Under the pieces are notes generated by a model. That model saw nothing but the letters and a program-made list of their open reading frames with translations. It searched no databases and was not told the origin of the DNA. A stretch of 64,000 nucleotides of DNA from Pedosphaera sp. (GTDB lineage Bacteria; Verrucomicrobiota; Verrucomicrobiia; Limisphaerales; AAA164-E04). A program made the translations under genes and the position numbers. Every line of letters starts with the position of its first letter. The first letter of the stretch is position 1. Shown one piece after another: positions 28,596 to 38,195 of this stretch. The stretch covers positions 43,859 through 107,858 of the forward strand of contig NZFL01000016.1 in the NCBI GenBank assembly GCA_002690655.1. Reading direction: 5' to 3'.

Positions 28596-28931
28596 GGCTC
28601 GATGGCGCTATTCGTTGTTCAGGAGATGTAGCTGAATGTCCTGCCCAGGCTTCGCGATAAAACAAACTCTGCAGTGAAATTTTAAAATTACCGTTCATTC
28701 AACCTATGCGGACAAAGAAGCAGCACACACACAGGGATTGACCGTCTTGATTTGATAAAGCATCCCTTTCTACTGAAGGCCCTTTCCAGTCAATCCAAAA
28801 ACCATACCTCAAATAAACATCAGAGGAACAAGGCTACCCTTGATTGTGAATATGCCCTTGGGCAGTTGATTTGAAAGCGCGCTTACGCTAAACGCTCCGA
28901 CAAAAAGGCTTTGGTGTGGTGATCAGCGATT

Positions 28932-30515
28932 CTAGCCGTTTAAGCTATCCGGCATTTTTCCGTGCAGAGATTGCAGCGACTTAATCTTGGTGATCGTGGT
29001 ACGTCCGTCGCGATCCTCGGCTTTCCCCGATAAAGTGATCGGTGTACCACAATGATATGCCAAATTGAAATGATGGAAATCGCGAAACGATACATCGATC
29101 CGGATCGAAGGATGTCTATCAACATCCATGTAAAATATCCTTGCTTCATTGAGGTCCTCAGACAATCGCAAACGCCCCTGAACAATCACGCTATTCACGT
29201 CGCTTTTCACCCAGCTTTGAAAGGGCTGCTCCTGATAGGCCTCATACGATGAGTCATCCAATCCCGGCAACGGCGTTTGGACACCGGCGTATTCAGATGG
29301 CGACACACCAAATTGCTGCATCAATGAGAGATGCAATCGACCCAATTCCTGATTTTCGGCATATCGAATGTATCGACCGGTTTTGATACGACCTTTGCCT
29401 CCAGCTAATATCATGGGAATACGTTTGACCGTGTGATTATCACTATGCCCCATTCCTGAACCGAAGATCACCATGGTGTGATCAAGAAGACTTCCATGCT
29501 GATCCTGATAGGACTTGAGCCTGTTAAGCAAATAATCGAATTTCTCCATGTGCCAGAGACTGATCTTCAAGAGGCCATCGATGTTGGATCGACTGAAATT
29601 GCGAAAGAAATGAGATAGATAATGGTGTTGTTCCTTGACCCCCAGGAAATCAAAAATCATGCGACTGTTGCTGTTTCCCAGCATGTAGCTGATGCAGCGT
29701 GTAGAATCAGTCCAGAGTGCCAATGAAATCAAATCGATCATGGATTCAACCTGTTCATTCAAATTCAAGGCTCTTGGAGGTCTTTGCGAGTCCGATACCT
29801 CAACAGCAGGAATGACGGAATTCTCAAGGTTTTCCAATCTTTTCTCAGTTTCACGGACAACGGTAAGATAGGAATCCAACACCTGCTTATCTTCGTATCC
29901 GGTGTGACGATTCAATGCACTCGTATCCTCTCGAACACGATCAAGAAGACTCGACATATGGCGCCGCTTTTCGGGGTGCTGCATCGGGTTGCGGAATAAT
30001 CGATCAAAGACCAATTGTGGATCGCTTTCACGCGGTATGGGCTGCCCTTTGTGATCATAGGAGATATAACTGCAACCGATTTGGCTTGGAAACAGTCCTT
30101 CAGTCGTCAACTCAAGAGAACGATGAGGGGTCTCATTGCCAATTTGATCTGCAATTAATTGATCAATGGAAGCCGATGCTTTGTTTTCATGATGACCTGA
30201 TAAAAAACGTCTTGTTGAACTTGCATGGGACGAGAAACCAAAGTCTCCCATGTTATCCAGAATCAGCAGATCATCTCTATGCTTCTCGAACGGCTTCATC
30301 AAAGGCGACATTCGGAAATCAAACTCAGAGCCTCCATTGATATTCCACGACGGAGGATGCACTCCATTCGGCTTGAAGAGGGTCATGAAACGTAACGGAG
30401 GTGATGCTTGAGAATGAGTTTTGCCCGACGCTTCCATAAGATTCAGCCAAGGCAAGGGTAACAAAGCGCCTGCAGCCCCTCTTAAAAAAGTACGCCGATG
30501 AATTCGATATTTCAT
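28932..30515 (-). CDS. DUF1552 domain protein with Tat-like signal
   Basis: RRTFLRGAAGALLPLPWLNLMEA, FMTLFKPNGVHPPSWNINGGSEFDFRMSPLMKPFEKHRDDLLILDNM, MVIFGSGMGHSDNHTVKRIPMILAGG. Confidence 0.92.
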   Translation of the reverse strand: MKYRIHRRTFLRGAAGALLPLPWLNLMEASGKTHSQASPPLRFMTLFKPNGVHPPSWNINGGSEFDFRMSPLMKPFEKHRDDLLILDNMGDFGFSSHASSTRRFLSGHHENKASASIDQLIADQIGNETPHRSLELTTEGLFPSQIGCSYISYDHKGQPIPRESDPQLVFDRLFRNPMQHPEKRRHMSSLLDRVREDTSALNRHTGYEDKQVLDSYLTVVRETEKRLENLENSVIPAVEVSDSQRPPRALNLNEQVESMIDLISLALWTDSTRCISYMLGNSNSRMIFDFLGVKEQHHYLSHFFRNFSRSNIDGLLKISLWHMEKFDYLLNRLKSYQDQHGSLLDHTMVIFGSGMGHSDNHTVKRIPMILAGGKGRIKTGRYIRYAENQELGRLHLSLMQQFGVSPSEYAGVQTPLPGLDDSSYEAYQEQPFQSWVKSDVNSVIVQGRLRLSEDLNEARIFYMDVDRHPSIRIDVSFRDFHHFNLAYHCGTPITLSGKAEDRDGRTTITKIKSLQSLHGKMPDSLNG

Positions 30516-32470
30516 AACGGTTCAGCTCTCACAAATGTTTCACGAAACGGAAGACTGTGGATGATCATTAGCAATAAATCACGATAAGTGCCATCTGTTT
30601 CTTCCATATTTGAAGCTATGGAATCCACCGTTGGCTGATCATAAAGCTCCAAGGAACGGCACAAGGCAAAAGACAGGCTGCGCTCAACGATGTTGCGAAC
30701 AATCTGCGATCGATACTCCGTTTGCAGGATTTCCTTCAGTGAATCAAAATCGGTGAATTTTGTTCCATTGGGCATGACCCCAGTTGTATCTACCTGCTCC
30801 CCTTTGTTATTCAGATACCTGACTTCCCCGTCTGGCAGCATTTTCTTACCCTTCAGAATATAGCCCCCCTGTCGATCAAATCCCTCTGCAGCAAAACCAA
30901 GTGGATCGATCTTGTCGTGGCACAAAGCACAAGATGCTTGATCGCGATGCAATTCAAATCGCTCACGAAAGCTCAGGTTTTCACCTGGTTGTTGAGGGGG
31001 CACCTGCCCCACATCCATGGGAGGATCAGGCAAATGCTCACCAAGAATTCGCTCCAGCATCCACGTTCCACGAATTACCGGCCCTCGGTTCATGGCCAGA
31101 ATACCCGGCATGGTCAATAACCCACCCCGCTCTTTTGTGTATTGCAGTTGAATGCGCTGAGTCGGCACAATTTCCAGCTCAATGCCTTTTTGCTTGCGGT
31201 AAGGTTTCAACTGATTGCGATCCTTACCATAATGTTTCGCAATCAAGGGGCTTACGAAAGAGACATCTGAATCAATCAATTCCATCAGGGGACGATCTTC
31301 AGTAAAAAGGTAATGCATGAAGTCAAGAACCTGACTGCGCATGACTTCGCGCACTGGGACCTGGCGAACCCCTTCATCGATGTCACTCAGCGAAAACCAT
31401 TGGGATGCGAAACTTTCCGAAAGGTAGCGTGACTTGGATGATTGCAGCATTCGATCTAATTGCTCTGCTACCACGTCGGATTCAAACACGACACCCTGGG
31501 CAGCCAGATCCATCAGCTCAGTATCAGGCATATCACCCCATAAAAAGTAAGACAATCGCTCAGCATACTCATGGGCATCCACACGTTGCTGAATTCCGGG
31601 CTGGCGCCGCATAAGAAACCCTCGATAAAGAAAGCCCGGCGACATGAGGGCTGCTTTCATTTCGTGTTTCAAAACCGCAAAAGGGTTCCTGGCAGATTTC
31701 ACTCGCTCCAACCTTGCTTCTAGATCTTGAGGCTCCAAAGGTCGCCGGAAAATGCGTGGCAGAAACGCACTCAGCAACTGGGTTGCCTCCCTGTGTGAGC
31801 TACCTTTGATATTTTTGGAATCGATGAAGGGGCTGAAGGTATCAAGATCCTGCGCGCCAAACCATTGATCGAGGGCGGTATCCGTTAAATACGAATACTG
31901 ACTCCATATCAGACTGGTCAGAGGGTTTCTGTGTGTGTCATTGGTGAAACCACTTTTCCCCGGAGGATCGGTTGGCAGCAGTTTCATGACCAGAGAACGT
32001 TCCACCACGGTCTGCTGTGCCTCAATAATTTGCACCTCCAAATCGAAACCAAACAAAGTCTGCAGAGTATTTCGATATTCTTCTGCAGAAAATCGTCGTG
32101 GCCTGAAGAAACCCGGATGAGCTTCAAGTGAATTCACAAACTTGTCCTGATACCACTGAGCGAAAAGGACGCGATCCTCATCCGTGGGTTGCTCCGCATC
32201 CTCAGGAGGCATTTCCCTGTCATTTATCAGGGCCGCTGCCGTTTCCCAAAGCTCAAAATGTACCTCAAATGCATCATCCGTCTCGAGGATGGAGAAATCA
32301 ACCTGACCTTTGACTTTATCCCCGCCATGACAGGAGTAGCAATATTGCCCTATGAAGCCCTTGACGTCGAAAACAGGATCTGCCGCCCAACCAGAGAGGC
32401 AACCTGAAAGCAACGCGATGATTCTGATGACGTTTCCTGACACGCTCGGGATGGCTCTCGGAGGGATCAA
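30512..32470 (-). CDS. Planctomycete-type cytochrome c protein (DUF1587/1592/1595/1588/1585 family)
   Basis: Haem motif CYSCHGGDKVKG near the N-terminus, FRRPLEPQDLEARL, GFLYRGF, GILAMNRGPVIRGTWMLERILGEHLPDPP, second CxxCH CALCHDKIDPLGFAAEGFD. Confidence 0.93.
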   Translation of the reverse strand: MIPPRAIPSVSGNVIRIIALLSGCLSGWAADPVFDVKGFIGQYCYSCHGGDKVKGQVDFSILETDDAFEVHFELWETAAALINDREMPPEDAEQPTDEDRVLFAQWYQDKFVNSLEAHPGFFRPRRFSAEEYRNTLQTLFGFDLEVQIIEAQQTVVERSLVMKLLPTDPPGKSGFTNDTHRNPLTSLIWSQYSYLTDTALDQWFGAQDLDTFSPFIDSKNIKGSSHREATQLLSAFLPRIFRRPLEPQDLEARLERVKSARNPFAVLKHEMKAALMSPGFLYRGFLMRRQPGIQQRVDAHEYAERLSYFLWGDMPDTELMDLAAQGVVFESDVVAEQLDRMLQSSKSRYLSESFASQWFSLSDIDEGVRQVPVREVMRSQVLDFMHYLFTEDRPLMELIDSDVSFVSPLIAKHYGKDRNQLKPYRKQKGIELEIVPTQRIQLQYTKERGGLLTMPGILAMNRGPVIRGTWMLERILGEHLPDPPMDVGQVPPQQPGENLSFRERFELHRDQASCALCHDKIDPLGFAAEGFDRQGGYILKGKKMLPDGEVRYLNNKGEQVDTTGVMPNGTKFTDFDSLKEILQTEYRSQIVRNIVERSLSFALCRSLELYDQPTVDSIASNMEETDGTYRDLLLMIIHSLPFRETFVRAEPL

Positions 32471-33201
32471 GGCAGCTCACGAATCCTCAGTTTGCGGAAA
32501 ATGATGGGAGAACCTTCGCTCTCCAAACAAAGAAAACCTTGAGATGGATCACAATCAGTACCACCGGAAACCTCTTCGCCATTCACCCATAATCGCACTT
32601 CGCCATTGATAGCGCGTATGTAGTAATGATTCCATTCACCATGACCCTTTGCGAGATGCTTGCGTGGAAAGCTACGTTGTCCATTGGGTGAGACGGGAGG
32701 AAATGGGGTCATCTTCACACGCACAGGAAAAACGTCTCCATTAGTCCCAAACCAATCTGTTTTACCACCATTTGCTTTAACGCGCTCGGTGTAGCCATGA
32801 TCGAGGATTTGAACTTCGATGCCATCAGGTAATCCAGGTTTCCCCTTGTCCGTCAGGTTTTTGATGGATTCAGGGGTGACCCACACAAACACACCGGAGT
32901 TCCCAGCAGATTTCTGATGACTCCACTCCACCACCATCTCAAAATTCTCATACTGCTTGGTAGTTCGCAGAACGCTTACAGGTTTTCCCGTGCAGTAAAG
33001 CACCCCTTCCTTCCACGACCATGTATCTTTCGCGCTATTGACATGGGTGAAATCACCTTTTTTCAACGCACGCCAGCCCGGTTGCTGGTCGTCCATGAAA
33101 GCTTTCACCGTTTCAGTGTTATCAGCTGAAACATCAAGTGCGCTTTGAAAAGAAAGGATAACTCCAATTAAGATCACTGTGAATATCTTCATCACCGACA
33201 A
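32467..33201 (-). CDS. DUF1080 domain secreted protein
   Basis: Signal peptide; FEMVVEWSHQKSAGNSGVFVWVTPES..PDGIEVQILDHGY..NHYYIRAINGEVRLWVNGEEVSGGTDCDPSQGFLCLESEGSPIIFRKLRIREL. Confidence 0.93.
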   Translation of the reverse strand: MSVMKIFTVILIGVILSFQSALDVSADNTETVKAFMDDQQPGWRALKKGDFTHVNSAKDTWSWKEGVLYCTGKPVSVLRTTKQYENFEMVVEWSHQKSAGNSGVFVWVTPESIKNLTDKGKPGLPDGIEVQILDHGYTERVKANGGKTDWFGTNGDVFPVRVKMTPFPPVSPNGQRSFPRKHLAKGHGEWNHYYIRAINGEVRLWVNGEEVSGGTDCDPSQGFLCLESEGSPIIFRKLRIRELP

Positions 33202-33278
33202 TCACTACCACTTTTTCATGTTCAGTCCCACTGCAAAGTGAACTACCAAAAAACCATCTAATGAAAAAGTGCATGCGT

Positions 33279-33455
33279 TTAAATATCAACCGACCAATCG
33301 GAGATCTCTCCCTGCTCCATGCAAGCGCGCAAGCGAAAAGGTCTGCAACAGTTTTCACAATCGGAGACAAGTTCAGCCACCCCCTCAACCATGTCTACTG
33401 GCACCACACATTCCGCTCCGCAAAACGGGCATTCAAGTTCGATAAATGAGTGCAT
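33279..33455 (-). CDS. Cysteine-rich CPXCG-type small protein (58 aa), not in ORF track
   Basis: Reverse translation from ATG at 33455: MHSFIELECPFCGAECVVPVDMVEGVAELVSDCENCCRPFRLRACMEQGEISDWSVDI*. CPFCG...DCENCCRP matches the CPXCG family pattern. Confidence 0.85.
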   Translation of the reverse strand: MHSFIELECPFCGAECVVPVDMVEGVAELVSDCENCCRPFRLRACMEQGEISDWSVDI

Positions 33456-33572
33456 TTAATTTAGAAAATTTTCGCATTTACAGTGAGATGAGTGGAATTC
33501 AAGCGTGGGAGATCCAACGATCGATTGAAAGGCAAAATTGATATTCCATTCAAGAAGTCGAATTGACATGAC

Positions 33573-33983
33573 TCATACCCATAGATGAGGACAGCGACCC
33601 AGATACTCTAATAGCGCGACGTCTGCTGCAGGGAATGAGTAATCTGCGACTTGATCTTTAGTGATCCATTCCAGCGCGTCACATTCGATCGCTCTGGGCT
33701 CTCCCTGAGTCAGCGTACAATGGTAGAAACGTATATCAACGGTCTTTTCCGAATAGGAATGAACATTCCTGAAGACAAGACTGCCAACTGTAATGCCACA
33801 ATCCAATTCTTCCCAAATTTCTCGCTGCAGGCATGATTCGAAGGACTCACCTTGTTCACGCTTTCCTCCCGGAAATTCCCATAACCCTGCCAAATGAACT
33901 CCAGAAGGCCGCCGAGCGATCAGTATTTTTTCATTTCGGAAAACCAACGCAGCGGCAACTTCAATAATGGTGTGCTTCCTCAT
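33573..33983 (-). CDS. mutT: NUDIX hydrolase, MutT-like (8-oxo-dGTP diphosphatase type)
   Basis: NUDIX box GGKREQGESFESCLQREIWEELDC; AALVFRNEKILIARRPSGVHLAGLWEFPGG. Confidence 0.9.
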   Translation of the reverse strand: MRKHTIIEVAAALVFRNEKILIARRPSGVHLAGLWEFPGGKREQGESFESCLQREIWEELDCGITVGSLVFRNVHSYSEKTVDIRFYHCTLTQGEPRAIECDALEWITKDQVADYSFPAADVALLEYLGRCPHLWV

Positions 33984-33997
33984 GGTAGTTGATTTAA

Positions 33998-34032
33998 CAA
34001 AAAAAACGGTGGTCGCTCAAGGAGCGCCACCG
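33998..34032 (-). terminator. Intrinsic terminator for the 34062-34757 gene
   Basis: On the minus strand gcggtggcgctccttgagcgaccaccgttttttt: GC-rich hairpin with one bulge followed by a T tract. Confidence 0.85.
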
Positions 34033-34061
34033 CATGTGATCCAAAATCGATACCCAAGCTG

Positions 34062-34757
34062 TTACTCAGCACTCATGGTCGCTTCGACTTCCTCGGCAGG
34101 AGCCAGTTCAGGGTGCTTTTTCAGCAGGGTCTCACGTCGGGAACCAGCTTCCATGCTGTAGGAAGCAGGAATCGTTGGTAATGAAAGCTCATCATACAAA
34201 CCCAAGGCTTCTTTGGCTTTGTCCTGTGATTCGTATAGGCCAGCCAATGGCAGTTTCGCCTGAAAAGCGATAAATGTGTTCGCAAAGTTACTGGCCACCC
34301 GGCGATATTCATCTATCGCGTCGGAGGTTTGTCCCTGAGCATCTTTGCAAGCGGCCACGCCATACATTGCGCTGCTACGAAGAGGGCTGTCCGGATTCCC
34401 TGTCAGGAAAGATTCGAACTGCTTTTGAGCTTCTGCATATTGCCCCTCGTTGAAATAGGAATTGGCAGCAAAAAGCAAAGCACGGCCCGAAGCTGCAGTG
34501 CCCGAGTGATCAGAGACCACTTTAAGCAAATTGGCAGGGTCAACGGTCGTTTCTTCTGCTTTGCTGGCAGCTGCACGAACTCTATAAAGCGCATCGGATG
34601 CATCTAATTCGCTCTGAGTGGTTTTCCAATTGAAAAAGTAACCAACAAGGCCCACGATGAGGACGATCACGCCGCCGGACACCAGTTTCTGCTTGTTGGT
34701 TTCAAACCACGCCAGAAGGTCAATCATTCCGGTTGATTCTGTTGTTTCTGAACTCAT
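34062..34757 (-). CDS. TPR-like membrane-anchored protein (YfgM-like)
   Basis: N-terminal TM (LVSGGVIVLIVGLVGYFF), then TPR-like repeats ALLFAANSYFNEGQYAEAQKQFESFLTGNPDSPLRSSAMYGVAACKDAQGQTSDAIDEYRRV. Confidence 0.8.
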   Translation of the reverse strand: MSSETTESTGMIDLLAWFETNKQKLVSGGVIVLIVGLVGYFFNWKTTQSELDASDALYRVRAAASKAEETTVDPANLLKVVSDHSGTAASGRALLFAANSYFNEGQYAEAQKQFESFLTGNPDSPLRSSAMYGVAACKDAQGQTSDAIDEYRRVASNFANTFIAFQAKLPLAGLYESQDKAKEALGLYDELSLPTIPASYSMEAGSRRETLLKKHPELAPAEEVEATMSAE

Positions 34758-34830
34758 AAGGGCTGTTATCTTTGAGATCCCAACGAAAAAGGCAAGTTTG
34801 AAATGCTTTTATGATACGAATAGTGGCAGT

Positions 34831-35400
34831 TCAGCGCGATATTTCGGCTTTTTTCACCATCTCTTTGAACTCTTTCTCGCCGTCGATCACCAAATCGAGA
34901 GGTCCTGTAAACTTGATAAAAATATGACCTTTGGGAGCCTCAAGGATTGCTCCCAACAATGCATAGCCAGCCTTGGCCGTTTTTGGGCCAAACGGGGAAC
35001 CGCTTAAAAAAGTACCGGAGGCTTTCACCAGAGTAACAGAGTGATTGCCCACAGTGATTTTCTCAGATTGGGCTCCCAACTGGTTTTCTGGCTCTTTGAA
35101 TTGACGATACCAGCGCTGTACATTGGCTTCGGTACCCCCCGCCCCCCCTGGGCCAAAGTAAAAGAAGACAACCTCACCTTTATCAGTGATCCCGTCCCTT
35201 GAGACAGCAAACTGTGCTTTGCGCATCGAAGATGCAGGTTTCATTTTCCCCCAGGAGACGGGAGCCTTAAACTTGGTGTCACTTACCACAAAGTCATGGA
35301 ATTCCGAGGCATAAACAGCACTCGAGGACATCACGAAAGTGACTATGAATGCGACATAGGTCACGATCCGGTATTTCTCAACAGGCGTTTTCATACTCAT
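34831..35400 (-). CDS. Hypothetical secreted protein
   Basis: 189-aa ORF with an N-terminal signal-like segment (YVAFIVTFVMSSSAVYASE); no family recognised with certainty. Confidence 0.65.
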   Translation of the reverse strand: MSMKTPVEKYRIVTYVAFIVTFVMSSSAVYASEFHDFVVSDTKFKAPVSWGKMKPASSMRKAQFAVSRDGITDKGEVVFFYFGPGGAGGTEANVQRWYRQFKEPENQLGAQSEKITVGNHSVTLVKASGTFLSGSPFGPKTAKAGYALLGAILEAPKGHIFIKFTGPLDLVIDGEKEFKEMVKKAEISR

Positions 35401-35643
35401 GCAATACGTTCACCGCGTGGTTTGTGCAAGTCGAATTGCTCCAAGAAAAGATCATGGAGCATGCTAATGTGCATTCGGAAATGGATGTACAAAAAGACAT
35501 CTATCATGCCTTGATTGGTCATCGTCATAGGACAAGGTGCGGGCAGGAATCTTGACTGCACACCTATTTAGATTCAGAGTATGTCGATAGCTTGGCGATT
35601 GGAAGCTGATCATCGATCGTGTTTGTAAAAGCCTATCTTAATC

Positions 35644-37134
35644 ATGAGCGTCATAAGAACCATCTTCGTTGCCAGCCTTCTCAGCCTGAACATTTCATGC
35701 GGCCAGAGCTCAAATAAAATCCAGACTTCAACCCAGCCCGAAGAAATCCTTCTTCCTGAAGCAATCGATGCCGTTGCGCTGACCTCTTTTGATGACTGGA
35801 TTGACAAGTGCAATCTTTTGCCAGCGAACAGAAAACTCAATGGCCGTCTTCCAAGCAAAGATCAGCTCCCTCTAAAGGACCTGAAGGAGTTCAAGTGGCT
35901 GCTTGACCAGTTTTTTGAGCAGCAACTAACAGGCCCTCTTTCAGTTAAAACAAATTGGCTGGGCGATCAACCATCAAAGGAAACGTTCTTCAACACATCC
36001 AAAGCTTATTTTGAGCAAGGAGGCATCCCATTCGAACCTTTTGCTCAGAAACTAAATTTTGATCGAGAAGCAAAAGTTCTATTTCATGGAGATCTGCATG
36101 GGGATTTACACTCCGTCAATGAATGGATCAAACACCTGAATCGTGAGGGCTCTCTGGACGGTTTCAAGGCAACTGACCCTAATTTGAACATGATGTTCCT
36201 TGGTGATTACACCGATCGTGGAGCCTATGGGGTAGAGGTCATGTATGTGTTGCTTCGATTGCGTGTCGAGAATCCCGGACAAATCTGGATGGCGCGAGGC
36301 AATCATGAAGATATTCAATTGACGATGAATTATGGTTTCTTGAAGGAAGCAACCTCCAAATATGGCCCTGAGTTTCCAATTAAACGACTATCACGCATCT
36401 ACGATTTTCTACCGGTCGTCATATATGCCGGTCATGGAAATAATTACATCCAATGCAACCACGGAGGTATAGAACCAGGCTACCTTCCTGCGGCACTGCT
36501 TGATCACGCGACTCCAGTCGCCTTTCATTTACTTGGTGATATCAAACAAAAGACCTTTCTGGATACTCACAAGGATTTAGCTCCCATTTTGGGCAGCAAC
36601 GGGAATCGAATCGCACAAGGCAATTGGAAGGATTTCATCCCCACAAGCCCCACCACCCCGACTATTCTTGGCTTCATGTGGAACGATTTCAGTATCACCA
36701 GCGAAGAAGCCAACTTGACTATCTTCCCAGGGAGGGCGTGGGTTTACGGAAAAGAACTAACCGGTAAAGTGTTGAAAGAGGGCTCCTCACCCAAAAACAA
36801 GGTCAGAGCTGTCTTCAGGGGACATCAACATTCGGGAGCCCCAAACCCAATGATGCGTCGCCTGGTGCACAGTCATGGAGTATTCAGACACTGGCAGGAA
36901 GCACGCCCCCCGTCTCCAGCGGAAAATGAAAGTTCACTGCAAGCATTGAACCTGGAAACTGGAAACAAGCGAAAACTCGTCGAAGGAGCAGCTTACACAT
37001 TCAATGTGGCTCCAGACAGCAATTACGGTGTGGGCAACCGGTATGATTTCGATACGTTTGGAATCCTTACCTTCGCTGAAACTTTCGCGGATTGGGAACT
37101 GGAAGTCGTCAACCTGACCAACATTCGATGGTAA
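35644..37134 (+). CDS. PPP-type metallophosphatase-like lipoprotein
   Basis: LFHGDLHGDLHS, FLGDYTDRGAYG, MARGNHED, QCNHGGIEPGY, VFRGHQHSG form the PPP/calcineurin-like series. N-terminal SLLSLNISC lipobox-like sequence. Confidence 0.85.
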   Translation: MSVIRTIFVASLLSLNISCGQSSNKIQTSTQPEEILLPEAIDAVALTSFDDWIDKCNLLPANRKLNGRLPSKDQLPLKDLKEFKWLLDQFFEQQLTGPLSVKTNWLGDQPSKETFFNTSKAYFEQGGIPFEPFAQKLNFDREAKVLFHGDLHGDLHSVNEWIKHLNREGSLDGFKATDPNLNMMFLGDYTDRGAYGVEVMYVLLRLRVENPGQIWMARGNHEDIQLTMNYGFLKEATSKYGPEFPIKRLSRIYDFLPVVIYAGHGNNYIQCNHGGIEPGYLPAALLDHATPVAFHLLGDIKQKTFLDTHKDLAPILGSNGNRIAQGNWKDFIPTSPTTPTILGFMWNDFSITSEEANLTIFPGRAWVYGKELTGKVLKEGSSPKNKVRAVFRGHQHSGAPNPMMRRLVHSHGVFRHWQEARPPSPAENESSLQALNLETGNKRKLVEGAAYTFNVAPDSNYGVGNRYDFDTFGILTFAETFADWELEVVNLTNIRW

Positions 37135-37148
37135 ATGTGCGATGATCT

Positions 37149-38195
37149 TTATCGCTTATTGATCTCGGCCTGATCTGTATCCAGCGATTGGTAAAGTTCA
37201 GCAAAAGGGATCAATAAGGCTTCCAAGCGTTTGTAGTAAGCCTCGTCATCCATGTCCTCACGATGATCACGCAATTCGAAGATAGCCTGTTCAAGCACAT
37301 CTCTTTGTTGCTTGACCTCAGGTGACATAAGGCTTTCGATTTCATTTTCAATCAAGTGAAACTGGGATGCAATACGACCATCAGGCTGGTTACTTCCTTC
37401 AGCCCTTTTCACTGGCCGCACTCCCTTGAACCAATTAGCAGGGATACCTTTTTGATCACCTGTATCATCAAGAAGCGCATGCTCCGAAGCAAGGCGACCT
37501 TCGATTTCGTAAAATTCTCCCACTTGCCTTGAGGCCATGATAAAGGCTTCCAGCAAGGACGTTTGACCGTCTTTGTCAAGATCCGCTGATTCACTGCCAA
37601 ATGCATTCACTAGGTAGGACCCAAAACGGGCGAAATTTAATTCAAAGCCGTCTCGGGTCGCAGTAAGCACCACACGATTGGGTCCGGACAGTGCATTTAG
37701 AAATGGCGCTGAAGCGGAGGAGGTGTTCATGACAGCCACAGGCCGTTTCAAAGGCTTTAGCCATGAGGCCAGTTCCTCACTCGAAATGTCAGGTCCTTTG
37801 ACATTGAACTTGGCGGTTCGACCATTGAAAGTGCCGTGACCTATGAGAGCAATCCAGAGGGGCTCCTGAGTTTCTTTAGAATATACTTCAATTTTTTTCT
37901 TTAAAAGATCCTTGAGAGATCCCTCCGCAGAGTCAGGTTCAAAGGAACCAAGCAGCTCAACTCGGGCTTGGGCTTCCTCTCCTACCGCCTTCAGCATTGT
38001 TGCCCACTCTACAAACATTTCGCCATAAGATGCTTCTCCCCCCGCTCCGACCACTATCAAAAGATCTGCATTATTTCCGGGCACTCCTTGCTCAGCACCT
38101 TGTACGAGATTGGATTGCAACAACGACATCAGCAATAGCGTTGAAGCAAGGAGGGTTTGCCCCTTCTTACAGCACATTGACCGTGTTTTCATCAT
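37149..38195 (-). CDS. Caspase-/legumain-like (clan CD) protein with apparently lost catalytic Cys and an EF-hand-like loop
   Basis: LLIVVGAGGEASYGEMF, PLWIALIGHGTFNG (His site), VAVMNTSSASAPFLNAL where Cys is expected, VVLTATRDGFELNFARFGSYLVNAF, DLDKDGQTSLLE EF-hand-like loop. Listed ORF starts at 38279; start at 38195 follows the preceding gene's stop. Confidence 0.65.
   Translation of the reverse strand: MMKTRSMCCKKGQTLLASTLLLMSLLQSNLVQGAEQGVPGNNADLLIVVGAGGEASYGEMFVEWATMLKAVGEEAQARVELLGSFEPDSAEGSLKDLLKKKIEVYSKETQEPLWIALIGHGTFNGRTAKFNVKGPDISSEELASWLKPLKRPVAVMNTSSASAPFLNALSGPNRVVLTATRDGFELNFARFGSYLVNAFGSESADLDKDGQTSLLEAFIMASRQVGEFYEIEGRLASEHALLDDTGDQKGIPANWFKGVRPVKRAEGSNQPDGRIASQFHLIENEIESLMSPEVKQQRDVLEQAIFELRDHREDMDDEAYYKRLEALLIPFAELYQSLDTDQAEINKR

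Noticed and set aside
28735-28796. GGATTGAC...GTCAATCC 8-bp inverted repeat between the Rrf2 and DUF1552 genes
   Set aside because: A single 8-bp match about 46 nt apart is easily expected by chance in a 340-bp gap; no nested structure or T tract.
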